This document shows, in pieces, positions 34,082 to 42,326 of a stretch of 64,000 bases of DNA. The notes below the pieces were generated by a model. It was not told the origin of the DNA. It was given only the letters and a program-made list of their open reading frames with translations, and searched no databases. A program made the translations under genes and the position numbers. Source of the stretch: Nanobdellota archaeon (GTDB lineage Archaea; Nanobdellota; Nanobdellia; Pacearchaeales; GW2011-AR1); assembly GCA_030648155.1 (NCBI GenBank), contig JAUSIK010000016.1, positions 1 to 64,000 of the forward strand. Direction: 5' to 3'. Position 1 is the stretch's first letter. The number at the start of each line of letters is the position of its first letter.

Positions 34082-35833
34082 TTAGTTGCGAATAGTATTT
34101 TCCTCAATAGGTGCAGGTATTGCTTTATTTAATTGTCCATACCTTACTAGACTTCTATAGAGACCACTGTCGGTTAAAGAAAGCCTAGTTCTCGTCATTC
34201 CATCATACTTGTAAAAATGTGCTCTAAAATAATCAAGAGGGGTTTCATGTCCTCGGTAAGGCAAGGTTGGAGTAGATACTACCTCATCAATCTGATCTAA
34301 ACGTCGTAATGTTTTGTACAGCCCACTATCTTTCTTTTTTAATTGAGACTTTGTAAGATTTTTAAATTGCTCAGGGTTCGCATGAACATACTCTAGTGGC
34401 GTTCGGTATCCTCTATATCCTGTCTTTGGGATCGCTTGGTCTAATTGTTTTGCTTTAGACAAGGCTAACCAAAGCCCTTGATCAAAAGCCCTTAACTGCC
34501 CGCGTGTCATTTCTTTGTAAGTTGATTCATGAGCCATAAAATATGCAAGAGGATTTCCATTAAATTTTCTTGGTTTGCGTTTTTGTAAACTTTTAGGAAT
34601 AGCCTCATCCATTTGATGCGCTTTTAGAAGAGCGTGATATAGTCCAATATCGCTTCGTGAAAGTTGAGTTCTTCCTAATCCATGAAATCTCTCACTATTG
34701 GCCTTAAAGTACTCTAAGGGGCTTGAAAATCCTCGCCAACTTCCTATTTGGTGGGTAGGAACACTCTGTTCATTCTTTAATTCATCTTCTCTCCAAAATG
34801 TATTGTTACTATGTTCTTTGCGCGTTTTTATTCCTAATCCTGCTTCTCTCCAATACTTTCTAACAGTCCTCACTCCTCTCTTGAGATGTTCTGCTGCTTT
34901 TGTTGAATTTCCATTAAAAGTTGAATATGCCTCGATTATTGTTTCTAACACATTTTGCGGTAGTGAACGATGAGCTTTCTTAATCTCGAACCCCGCTTTT
35001 CTCCAATGCCCTATAATTGTGTTCTCAGTATAATGAAGATGTCGAGCAGTTTCCCTAGCGTTCCCATTATAATCGGCATAAGAATTATTTATTTCATTTT
35101 TTTGTTCTTGTGATAAATGCCTATTTTTGTTTGTTTTTTTAGTAAAAGGTATTGCTTTATTTAATTGATGACATTTTAGTAGACTATTGTAAAGGCCAGA
35201 GTCAAAAAGAGATAATTCTCCTCTGCTCATTCCTTGATATTTTTGTTGGTGTTCTTTAAAGAAACCGAGAGGATTTCCATTATAACGTCTATTGCCCCAT
35301 TTAATTTCTAAAGGATCAAACTGCACATGGATAATTGGTCTAGTAGGAATAATTACTGTCCCTCTTTGTTCATACTTATGTACTAGTTCCTCTAGCTTAT
35401 ATTGTATTTCCTCTGTACTTTTTTCAATTTCCTGGGGAGAAATGTTTAGATGAAGAGTTCTATTCTTTCCATTTTGATCTAATAGGTTTTGCAATACACT
35501 AAAAAGGCAAGGATCTATTCTTCTTTCGAGGACATTTAAAATTTGATCTCTTGAAAGGTCTTCCTTTTCTGGCATTAGTTCCGAGACGCTTCTTTGCTCT
35601 ATAAAAGTAGAAAGAGGTCCACTCCCTGGCTTAATAGGGCGATCAAGACTTACAGGAGAATGTCCATTAGTAAATCTTTGAACTAATTGATCGACCTCTT
35701 CATAAATATTATCAAACCCGTCAATAAATAATTCGTCGATTCTCCTTATTGCTTTACGCGTAATTTTTTCTTCTAAAGGAGATGGAAGATCATAAGTCCT
35801 TACAATATAAGCAATTAACTCCTTGTCAGCCAT
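34082..35833 (-). CDS. modular repeat protein with two helix-turn-helix units
   Basis: The 583-residue protein has three parts. The N-terminal region (1-180) is charged and helical. Two tandem helix-turn-helix units follow at about 239-286 (NARETARHLHYTENTIIGHW) and 291-335 (NSTKAAEHLKRGVRTVRKYW). About 45-residue modules sit at 186-229, 371-413, 427-469, 478-520 and 530-573, each with the pattern P-L-x-Y/F-F...R-x-x-L...D-x-G-L-Y-x-x-L...Q-L-x-x-A-I-P. Regular modules beside DNA-binding units suggest a sequence-reading or scaffold protein. It lacks a recombinase or nuclease signature. Base use is less AT-rich than in the core genes. It fills most of the second tRNA-linked segment. Confidence 0.7.
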   Translation of the reverse strand: MADKELIAYIVRTYDLPSPLEEKITRKAIRRIDELFIDGFDNIYEEVDQLVQRFTNGHSPVSLDRPIKPGSGPLSTFIEQRSVSELMPEKEDLSRDQILNVLERRIDPCLFSVLQNLLDQNGKNRTLHLNISPQEIEKSTEEIQYKLEELVHKYEQRGTVIIPTRPIIHVQFDPLEIKWGNRRYNGNPLGFFKEHQQKYQGMSRGELSLFDSGLYNSLLKCHQLNKAIPFTKKTNKNRHLSQEQKNEINNSYADYNGNARETARHLHYTENTIIGHWRKAGFEIKKAHRSLPQNVLETIIEAYSTFNGNSTKAAEHLKRGVRTVRKYWREAGLGIKTRKEHSNNTFWREDELKNEQSVPTHQIGSWRGFSSPLEYFKANSERFHGLGRTQLSRSDIGLYHALLKAHQMDEAIPKSLQKRKPRKFNGNPLAYFMAHESTYKEMTRGQLRAFDQGLWLALSKAKQLDQAIPKTGYRGYRTPLEYVHANPEQFKNLTKSQLKKKDSGLYKTLRRLDQIDEVVSTPTLPYRGHETPLDYFRAHFYKYDGMTRTRLSLTDSGLYRSLVRYGQLNKAIPAPIEENTIRN

Positions 35834-36019
35834 GCCTTTTTAGGGGAAAACAAGTATTTTAATGTTTATGGAAACGATTATATGAATCGCGAAAATGGCT
35901 AAATAAAATATCACCCCTCTTCCCATTGAGCTTACTGCATTAATACTTTTTCGAAATAAGAAACAGGCTTGATATCAGTGATCGTGGTTTTATGGATGAT
36001 CCACTTGCCATCTTCACTC

Positions 36020-36043
36020 TTGATACCATCCCGTCGGGGCCAT
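36020..36043 (+). repeat. attachment-site-like repeat 3
   Basis: The 24-base sequence is identical to 33608-33631 and contains the 16-base tRNA-Lys end at 36028-36043. It marks the right end of the tandem array; the gene that follows (36103) has its own promoter. Confidence 0.72.
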
Positions 36044-36102
36044 TTTATTCTGGAGAGGGATTTAGGCATTCAGATATATTTATAAGAAAATAATATTTTA
36101 TC

Positions 36103-36630
36103 ATGAACATGAAAATAGAAACCAATAGACTGATACTTCAAAGACCCTCCCTTAAAGAAGCTAAGGACCTTGCTGAAAATGGTAATGAAAAGTCTATGCC
36201 TTATTTTACTTGGTATATTCCTTATCCTTTTACAGAAAATAATGCTAAAAAGATAATAAAAGAATTTTGGTTAGATGAAAAAAAGGGAAATGTAGGTTTT
36301 TCTATAAGATTGAAGGAAGAAAATAAAGTGATTGGAATAATAGATATTTATAGTATTAAAAAAGAACATAAAAAAGCAAAAATAGGATATTGGATTGGCA
36401 AGAAATATAGGGGAAAGGGACTAGCATCGGAAGCTGTTCGGGCAGTAATAAATTATGCATTTAATAATTTAAAATTAGATAAATTATCGGCTGATACTTT
36501 GGTAGATAATGAAGCATCAAATATTTTACTTAAAAAAGTTGGTTTTAGAGAAGTAGGCATCATGCAAAAAGAAAGAATAATTGATGGTAAAGCTATTGAT
36601 TGTTATCTATGGGAAATATTAAAAAAATAA
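36103..36630 (+). CDS. GNAT acetyltransferase, RimJ/RimL type
   Basis: The 175-residue protein has the RimJ/RimL layout: the opening IETNRLILQRPSLKEAKDL, the central IGYWIGKKYRGKGLASEAV with the acetyl-CoA loop at RGKGLA (near 102-107), and the closing NILLKKVGFREVGIM. It should transfer an acetyl group from acetyl-CoA to a protein N-terminus or a small molecule. An ATG at M3 is an alternative start. A TATA-like box (ATTTATAAG, near 36078-36086) fits a leaderless message. It is the first gene beyond the attachment-like array and may belong to the chromosome or the island. Confidence 0.9.
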   Translation: MNMKIETNRLILQRPSLKEAKDLAENGNEKSMPYFTWYIPYPFTENNAKKIIKEFWLDEKKGNVGFSIRLKEENKVIGIIDIYSIKKEHKKAKIGYWIGKKYRGKGLASEAVRAVINYAFNNLKLDKLSADTLVDNEASNILLKKVGFREVGIMQKERIIDGKAIDCYLWEILKK

Positions 36631-36666
36631 ATTTTTACTTAAGTTTACTTAGTCAACCAAAATATT

Positions 36667-36690
36667 TAAATATGTGCGAACACATATTTA
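36667..36690 (+). promoter_or_regulatory. operator of the VapBC operon
   Basis: A perfect inverted repeat (arms TAAATATGTG and CACATATTTA, spacer CGAA) ends three bases before the vapB ATG and overlaps the TATA-like region. This is where autoregulating VapB-VapC complexes bind. Confidence 0.75.
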
Positions 36691-36693
36691 TGT

Positions 36694-36924
36694 ATGACTA
36701 ATATGACTTTATCAATACCTGAAGATCTAGCAAAGAAAATGAAAGCTTTTCCAGAAATAAGGTGGAGCGAAGTAGCAAGGCAAGCCATTGAAAAAAGAGT
36801 AAATGATCTAGAGATAATGAATAGAATAGCTTCAAAAAGCAAACTTACAGAAAAAGATGTGGAAGAAATAAGTAAAAGTATAAAAGCATCTGCTGCCAAA
36901 AAACTGCATGAACATCGTTATTGA
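36694..36924 (+). CDS. vapB: antitoxin, ribbon-helix-helix VapB type
   Basis: The 76-residue protein opens with a ribbon-helix-helix fold (MTLSIPEDLAKKMKAF, then RWSEVARQAIEKRV), the DNA-binding part of many VapB antitoxins. It ends with a charged helix (TEKDVEEISKSIKA) that would wrap the toxin. An ATG three codons in (36703) is an alternative start. The perfect palindrome just upstream is its likely operator. Its end overlaps vapC by 17 bases, the usual antitoxin-first order. It neutralises the PIN toxin and represses the operon. Confidence 0.88.
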   Translation: MTNMTLSIPEDLAKKMKAFPEIRWSEVARQAIEKRVNDLEIMNRIASKSKLTEKDVEEISKSIKASAAKKLHEHRY

Positions 36925-37321
36925 TGCTAATATTCTTATTGCTGCTCTCTTAAAAAATGGTAAAATTAGAGAATTAATAGTGAACAGTCCCCATAGGCTT
37001 CTTGTTCCAGATATTCATTTTCAAGAGATAGAAGAACATAAGGAAGAACTACTTGAGAAATCAAAATTATCTGCAGGGGAATTTGCTACTTTAATTTCTA
37101 CTCTTAGCAATTATTTTAGCATTATTGAATCAAATAAAATATTATTTTTCTTAGAAGAAGCTGAAGAGCTAATTGGCACTATAGATAAGGATGATGTTCC
37201 TATTATTGCAACTGCATTAGCGTATAATTGCTCTATTTGGAGTGATGATAAACATTTTCTAAAACAAAATAAAATTAAAATTTTTAAAACATCAGATATC
37301 ATGAATATGACAGAAGAATAA
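36908..37321 (+). CDS. vapC: toxin, PIN-domain VapC type
   Basis: The 137-residue PIN-domain protein has the four acidic sites expected of an Mg-dependent ribonuclease: D6 in VIDANILIAAL, E in the EIEEHKEE helix, D in DKDDVPIIATALA, and D in IWSDDKHF. All are present, so it should be active. VapC toxins cleave specific RNAs such as tRNA or rRNA loops. It is coupled to vapB. The pair lies about 650 bases beyond the tRNA-Lys attachment-like array, and may stabilise the accessory region. Confidence 0.9.
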   Translation: MNIVIDANILIAALLKNGKIRELIVNSPHRLLVPDIHFQEIEEHKEELLEKSKLSAGEFATLISTLSNYFSIIESNKILFFLEEAEELIGTIDKDDVPIIATALAYNCSIWSDDKHFLKQNKIKIFKTSDIMNMTEE

Positions 37322-37323
37322 AG

Positions 37324-38154
37324 TCAACGATAGCGATTTTCAACATAACTCTGCCTATGTTCAATTTGCCCTAATCCTTTATACTGTTCATGCACAAGCT
37401 TTCCTAAAGCGTTAACTACTTTCTTTGGAAGAGCTAAAGTTCCGCCTGTTGTTTTTGCTTCGATACTAATAGCAGGAATATGAATAGATTCTTCCATCTT
37501 TGGTCCTTTACCCAATGAACCATAATCTCTTAGCGTTACATATGCATCTAAATGTCTTGTTGGAATAGATTCAATCTGGAGAGTAAATCTAAATCCATCA
37601 ACAAGATTATGGATATCCTCATTTTCCTTCCTTTCAGGAGCCATATCGAGGTTAGGAATAGTACCATTTGGATACCATTGATCTAAACTTGCTTTAAGGG
37701 TTTTAAGGCGTGATGGAATTTCTTTTCTGTAATTTTTAAATGAAATAAAATTATTGTAATGATGTGGATTAAAGAAATCTTGGATAAATTCTCTTGACTG
37801 ATAGACCTTTCCTGAAACTCGATCCTCTGTTTCTGGTTTATGAAAATTGAGCCTTGCATGAAAATAAAGATTAATGGGATTTGAAATTCCATGAATCATT
37901 CCAAGTGTTTGATCATCTGCATCGGGGTTAGCTTCGATAAGTCTTGCTTGTGACTTTTCAGCAATTCCCTCAAGATCGTTCACTTGATGATGATCTTTAA
38001 GAACCTCTACAAAAGATTCAACTGTTTTAATAAGAAAATCAGAATAATTTGCAGGAGGAACTTGAAATTGACCTAGTTGGAAAATTGTTTCAAGTGTTGG
38101 AAAATCAAATATATCTGACCCTTCCTCATGAAAATTTTTTATCACTCTGACCAT
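37324..38154 (-). CDS. hypothetical protein, accessory region
   Basis: The 276-residue soluble protein is not recognised. It is mixed alpha/beta with a long helical first half and a beta-rich end (FRFTLQIESIPTRHLDAYVTL, IHIPAISIEAKTTGGTLALPKKV). Base use resembles the orphans at 28796 and 34082, less AT-rich than the core genes, so transfer is likely. A TATA-like run on the reverse strand (GTTTAAATATTTAA, near 38171-38184) supports a leaderless start. It is convergent with vapC, whose stop is two bases away. Confidence 0.6.
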   Translation of the reverse strand: MVRVIKNFHEEGSDIFDFPTLETIFQLGQFQVPPANYSDFLIKTVESFVEVLKDHHQVNDLEGIAEKSQARLIEANPDADDQTLGMIHGISNPINLYFHARLNFHKPETEDRVSGKVYQSREFIQDFFNPHHYNNFISFKNYRKEIPSRLKTLKASLDQWYPNGTIPNLDMAPERKENEDIHNLVDGFRFTLQIESIPTRHLDAYVTLRDYGSLGKGPKMEESIHIPAISIEAKTTGGTLALPKKVVNALGKLVHEQYKGLGQIEHRQSYVENRYR

Positions 38155-38306
38155 AGTTTAATCCGATAAATTAAATATTTAAACTTTTATGTAATTTTGA
38201 GTATTTATCTTATGATAAGACTTTTTATATTGGAAATAAAAGATAAATAAAATTAATCCGAAAAAATTATTATTAGTTTTGCATGATCTATTCTATTTTA
38301 AATTAA

Positions 38307-38705
38307 TTAATATACGATGATATAAGAAACAATCAATAAAATTACATTGATTATATCTATAGATGCGCAGACTATGCAGAAGTTTTTCATCTTTATGAAA
38401 AGGATATATGCGAGATAGATTGAGACTATGACTGCTAAAATAGATAAATAAAATATTGCCTTAAATTGACTGAAAAATGAAAGAACAAATATTAGAGAGT
38501 AGAAATAAAGCCCCATAAGGGAATTTGAAATTCCAAAAATACTTCCGTAAGGACTTGTAAATGCTTTTGTACATGACATTTTTTCATGTATATCACATAC
38601 TGCTTTATAGTTTTCATGACGAGAAGACTTAAGTTCAACCTTGAAAGCATACACTGAAAATAGTGCACCTAAAATAGAAATTATTGATATAAATGCATTA
38701 AACAT
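38307..38705 (-). CDS. vitamin K epoxide reductase (VKOR) family protein
   Basis: The 132-residue membrane protein has four helices (about 3-21, 57-78, 83-105, 114-131). It has the VKOR set of cysteines: the loop pair C37/C45 (CDIHEKMSC), the serine/proline segment SPYGSIFGISNS, and the active C110-x-x-C113 (FCIVCAS). VKOR homologues in prokaryotes pass electrons from newly formed disulfides to quinone. It could support the cysteine-rich secreted proteins at 9270 and 12627. No fused thioredoxin domain is present. A TATA-like box on the reverse strand (TTTTTTATAGTC, near 38723-38734) fits the start. Confidence 0.88.
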   Translation of the reverse strand: MFNAFISIISILGALFSVYAFKVELKSSRHENYKAVCDIHEKMSCTKAFTSPYGSIFGISNSLMGLYFYSLIFVLSFFSQFKAIFYLSILAVIVSIYLAYILFIKMKNFCIVCASIDIINVILLIVSYIIVY

Positions 38706-38866
38706 GGTTTCTTTAGTTAACTAGACTATAAAAAATTTAGGGTTAGTAAACTGACTTAAATAATTGACATTTTAGGATGTGGTAGAAAGATTTAAAAAGC
38801 CAGTTTTACACAAATCTTTTATTATCTGATAGTAGAAAACTAAATTCCACATTCAGCAACCACCCT

Positions 38867-39073
38867 ATGCATATCCTACAGCCTAAACATACTAAACTGA
38901 AATCAGAAGAAGTGAAAAAGATACTTGAAAAGTATAATATTTCTATTTCTCAATTGCCTATTATTAAAATTGGAGACCCATCTCTTCCAGAAGGTTCAGT
39001 TAAAGGCGACGTTGTTAGGATAGAAAGAAAGGACGGCGATAAGATAAATGTTTATTTTAGGGTGCTAGTATAA
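38867..39073 (+). CDS. rpoH: DNA-directed RNA polymerase subunit H (Rpo5)
   Basis: The 68-residue protein matches archaeal RpoH, the counterpart of the C-terminal domain of eukaryotic RPB5: HTKLKSEEVKKILEKYNIS, then QLPIIKIGDPSL, and GDVVRIERKDG...YFRVLV at the end. It helps hold the polymerase jaw. Its stop overlaps the rpoB start by one base (TAATG), so it is the first gene of the rpoH-rpoB-rpoA operon. A TATA-like box (GATTTAAAAAGCC, near 38790) lies some 65-75 bases upstream, leaving a leader of about 50 bases. Confidence 0.95.
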   Translation: MHILQPKHTKLKSEEVKKILEKYNISISQLPIIKIGDPSLPEGSVKGDVVRIERKDGDKINVYFRVLV

Positions 39074-42000
39074 TGGCTGTTAAAAAAGAAAATATTTTAG
39101 TTGAAAAATACCTTAAACAGCATTCGCTTGTAGAATCTAATATTTTATCTTTTAATGATTTTCTCCATAATAAATTACAGCATATAGTTAATGAAATAAA
39201 TGAGTCATTAAATCATGAGGATATAGAAATTAAAATTGGAAGAGTAAAAGTAGGAAAACCTAATATTGTTGAGGCTGATGGAAGTTCGAGTGTTCTAACT
39301 CCTATGGTGGCTAAAATGAGGAGCTTAACTTATTCTGCACCTATATATGTAGATTTGAGCGTTAAATATGCTGACCAAACAGATGATGCTGAAGTAGAAA
39401 TAGGGAGAATTCCCATAATGGTAAGAAGTGCTGCATGCACTACATATGGCATGAGCAGAGATGAATTAAAAAATAATTTAATGGATCCACTTGAGCCTGG
39501 GGGATATTTCATAATAAATGGAAATGAGAGAGTAATTGTTATGTCTGAAGATTTAGCCCCGAATCAGCCATTTATAGAAGATGGAAGATTAGGGCTTACA
39601 TTAAGAATATTTTCACAAAGAGGATCATATAGAATTCCAACAACTATTTCTGAAACAAATGAGGGAATTTTGGAGCTTACTTTCAGCAGATTAAGAAATA
39701 TTCCTGCAGTTGTTATATTGAAAGCTTTGGGTATAGTAAAGGAGGCAGATATTGCTAAGAACATAGATTATGAAAATGATTGTTTAATTGTTAATCTTTA
39801 TGAGTACACCAATATTCAAAGTTCTGAAGATGCTATGATATATATTGCCGAAAAGTCAGGAATACAGGGCACTAAAAAGGAAATTTTAGATAGAGTAAAA
39901 CAAAGAATTGATTCATTTTTCCTAACACATATTGGAATGGATAAAAATTCGAGAAATGAAAAAGCAATGAGTTTATGCAGATTTATTAGGTTATACCTAA
40001 GGGCTAAAGAAAATGATGGCATTAGAACGGATAAGGACCATTACGGAAATAAGAGAGTAAAGCTATCAGGGGATTTAATGGCAGACCTTTTCAGAGTCAA
40101 TTTTGGAATTTTGATAAGAGATATTCAATACTCACTGCAAAAAGTTTCAAAGAGAAAGAAGTTTTACTCATTAAAAACAATTTCCAAATCTACTCTTTTT
40201 TCCCATAGAATTGAAAGCGCAATTGCTACAGGAAGCTGGATAGGTGAAAAATCAGGAGTTACTCAAAACATGGAAAAGAACAATTATTTAGCGGTATTAT
40301 CTCAATTACAAAGAGTTACAAGTTTATTACCTGGAGAGCAGGAAAATTTTGCCGCTAGAACACTTCATCCAACCCATTACGGAAGATTTTGCCCTACGGA
40401 AACACCTGAAGGAATTGAAATAGGATTAAGAAAAAATCTTTCTTTGCTTGCAAAGGTTTCAACTGATATTAATTTTGATGATAAAGTAATGATCAAAAAT
40501 TTGAAGAATGTTGGACTGCAGGATCAGAAGGGAAAAGATGTATTCTTTAATGGCAGATTTATTGGATTTACAGATGATCCTCTTTCATTTGTAAAAGAAA
40601 TTAGGAATATTAGAAGAAGAGGAGAATTACCTTCGGAATTAAGCATTAGATTCGATACTTTATTGGATCAAATTACTATGTCTACAGAAGTTGGAAGAGT
40701 ATTAAGGCCTTTAATTGTAGTTGAAAATGGATCAAGTAGATTAAAAGATGAGCATATCGTAGAATTAGGCGAAGGAAAAATATCTTGGAAAGACTTGCTA
40801 AATCAAGGAATTATAGAATACATTGATGCTGCTGAAGAAGATAACGCGCTAGTTTCTCAAAAACAAGAGGATATCGGCCCAGAAAATACTCATTTAGAAA
40901 TTCATCCGATAGATTTATTTGGACTTATAACAAGCCTTGTACCTTATGCAAACCATGACCAGAGCTCTAGACTGAATAAAGGAAGCAAGACTCTAAAACA
41001 GAGCTTGGGAATTTATGCCGCTAACTATTTAGTAAGGTTAGACAGCAACGTTTCTATTCTGCATTATCCGCAGAAGCCTCTTGTTAGAAGCTTTATTTAT
41101 GATACTTTAGAAGTTTATCCTGCAGGACAAAATTTAATTGTCGCAATAGCACCTTATGAAGGATATAATATGGAAGATGCAATTGTATTAAGCAAAGATA
41201 GTGTCGATAGAGGACTGGGGAGAAGCACTTTCTTTAGACCTTATGTTTCAACTGAACTTCAATATCCTGGAGGATTAAGCGATGAAATTTTAATTCCAGA
41301 AAAGGATGTGTCTGGATATAGAACTGAAAACTCATATAGATTTTTAGAAGATGATGGAATTGCATATCCTGAAGCGTATATGGCCTCTGGAGAGGTTGTA
41401 ATAGGCAAAGTAACCCCTCCTAAATTCTTGAGTGAAGCAAAAGATATTAGCATTCAATCAAAGAAGGAAGCGAGCGTCGCAATTAGGCAGGAAGAGCAGG
41501 GAATTGTTGATGCAATTTTCATAACAGTAAATAGCGAAGGCAATAGAGTAGTTCAAGTGAGAACTAGAGACCAAAGACTGCCTGAACCTGGAGACAAATA
41601 TTCAGCACCGCACGGACAGAAAGGTGTAATCGGATTAATTGCGGATTCAAGAGACATGCCATTTACAAGAAGAGGAGTAAGGCCTGATTTAATGTTTAAT
41701 CCTCACGGTATTCCAAGCAGAATGTCGGTAGGATATTTGATAGAATTATTAGCTGGAAAAACTGCTGGATCTACAGGAAAGATAATTGACGGAACACCAT
41801 TCACTGGACAAAGCGTTGAAGAATTAAAATCATTATTAAAAGAAATGGGCTTTAGACCAGATGGAAAAGAGACATTATATAACGGTGTTAATGGAAAGAA
41901 GATGGATGCTAAAATATATATTGGAAATATGTATTATCTTAAATTAGTGAGGATGGTTAAAAACTTGATTCATGCAAGAGCTTCTGGAAAAGTTGCATTA

Positions 42001-42324
42001 TTAACAAGACAGCCAATTGAAGGAAGATCAAGAGGCGGAGGATTAAGATTAGGAGAAATGGAGCAACAAGCACTAGCTGGACATGGCGCTTCATTATTAT
42101 TGAAAGAAAGATACAGCTCTGATAAAACTATTGTTTACATCTGCAAAGATTGCGGAAATATGACTTATGAGGATGTTATAAGAAATAAAACTCCCTGCCA
42201 ATTATGCGGAAACAGCGATTCAGATCCTGTTGAGATATCTTATGCTTTCAAACTATTGGTAGATGAATTGTTGGGATTGGGAATATTAACTAAATTTAGC
42301 TTGAAGAACAAGTACGAGAGATAA
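39073..42324 (+). CDS. rpoB: DNA-directed RNA polymerase subunit B (Rpo2), undivided
   Basis: The 1,083-residue protein is an unsplit second-largest polymerase subunit; in many euryarchaea it is divided into B'' and B'. Visible are the N-terminal lobe (GGYFIINGNERVIVMSED), the fork/wall region (RTLHPTHYGRFCPTETPEGIEIGL), the hybrid-binding region (APYEGYNMEDAIVLS and GDKYSAPHGQKGVIG), and the C-terminal zinc site (CKDCGNMTYEDV...CQLCGN, near 1031-1052). Length and order are normal. It is translationally coupled to rpoH and followed two bases later by rpoA. Confidence 0.97.
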   Translation: MAVKKENILVEKYLKQHSLVESNILSFNDFLHNKLQHIVNEINESLNHEDIEIKIGRVKVGKPNIVEADGSSSVLTPMVAKMRSLTYSAPIYVDLSVKYADQTDDAEVEIGRIPIMVRSAACTTYGMSRDELKNNLMDPLEPGGYFIINGNERVIVMSEDLAPNQPFIEDGRLGLTLRIFSQRGSYRIPTTISETNEGILELTFSRLRNIPAVVILKALGIVKEADIAKNIDYENDCLIVNLYEYTNIQSSEDAMIYIAEKSGIQGTKKEILDRVKQRIDSFFLTHIGMDKNSRNEKAMSLCRFIRLYLRAKENDGIRTDKDHYGNKRVKLSGDLMADLFRVNFGILIRDIQYSLQKVSKRKKFYSLKTISKSTLFSHRIESAIATGSWIGEKSGVTQNMEKNNYLAVLSQLQRVTSLLPGEQENFAARTLHPTHYGRFCPTETPEGIEIGLRKNLSLLAKVSTDINFDDKVMIKNLKNVGLQDQKGKDVFFNGRFIGFTDDPLSFVKEIRNIRRRGELPSELSIRFDTLLDQITMSTEVGRVLRPLIVVENGSSRLKDEHIVELGEGKISWKDLLNQGIIEYIDAAEEDNALVSQKQEDIGPENTHLEIHPIDLFGLITSLVPYANHDQSSRLNKGSKTLKQSLGIYAANYLVRLDSNVSILHYPQKPLVRSFIYDTLEVYPAGQNLIVAIAPYEGYNMEDAIVLSKDSVDRGLGRSTFFRPYVSTELQYPGGLSDEILIPEKDVSGYRTENSYRFLEDDGIAYPEAYMASGEVVIGKVTPPKFLSEAKDISIQSKKEASVAIRQEEQGIVDAIFITVNSEGNRVVQVRTRDQRLPEPGDKYSAPHGQKGVIGLIADSRDMPFTRRGVRPDLMFNPHGIPSRMSVGYLIELLAGKTAGSTGKIIDGTPFTGQSVEELKSLLKEMGFRPDGKETLYNGVNGKKMDAKIYIGNMYYLKLVRMVKNLIHARASGKVALLTRQPIEGRSRGGGLRLGEMEQQALAGHGASLLLKERYSSDKTIVYICKDCGNMTYEDVIRNKTPCQLCGNSDSDPVEISYAFKLLVDELLGLGILTKFSLKNKYER

Positions 42325-42326
42325 AA

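Larger units (their letters stand above)
32823..36043 (+). mobile_element. probable tandem integrated elements at tRNA-Lys
   Basis: Three direct copies of the tRNA-Lys 3' end bound two segments of about 0.8 kb and 2.4 kb. The segments carry three orphan genes, one of them a repeat protein with two helix-turn-helix units. No integrase, replication or capsid gene is seen, so these are either remnants or small elements mobilised by an integrase encoded elsewhere. Confidence 0.6.
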
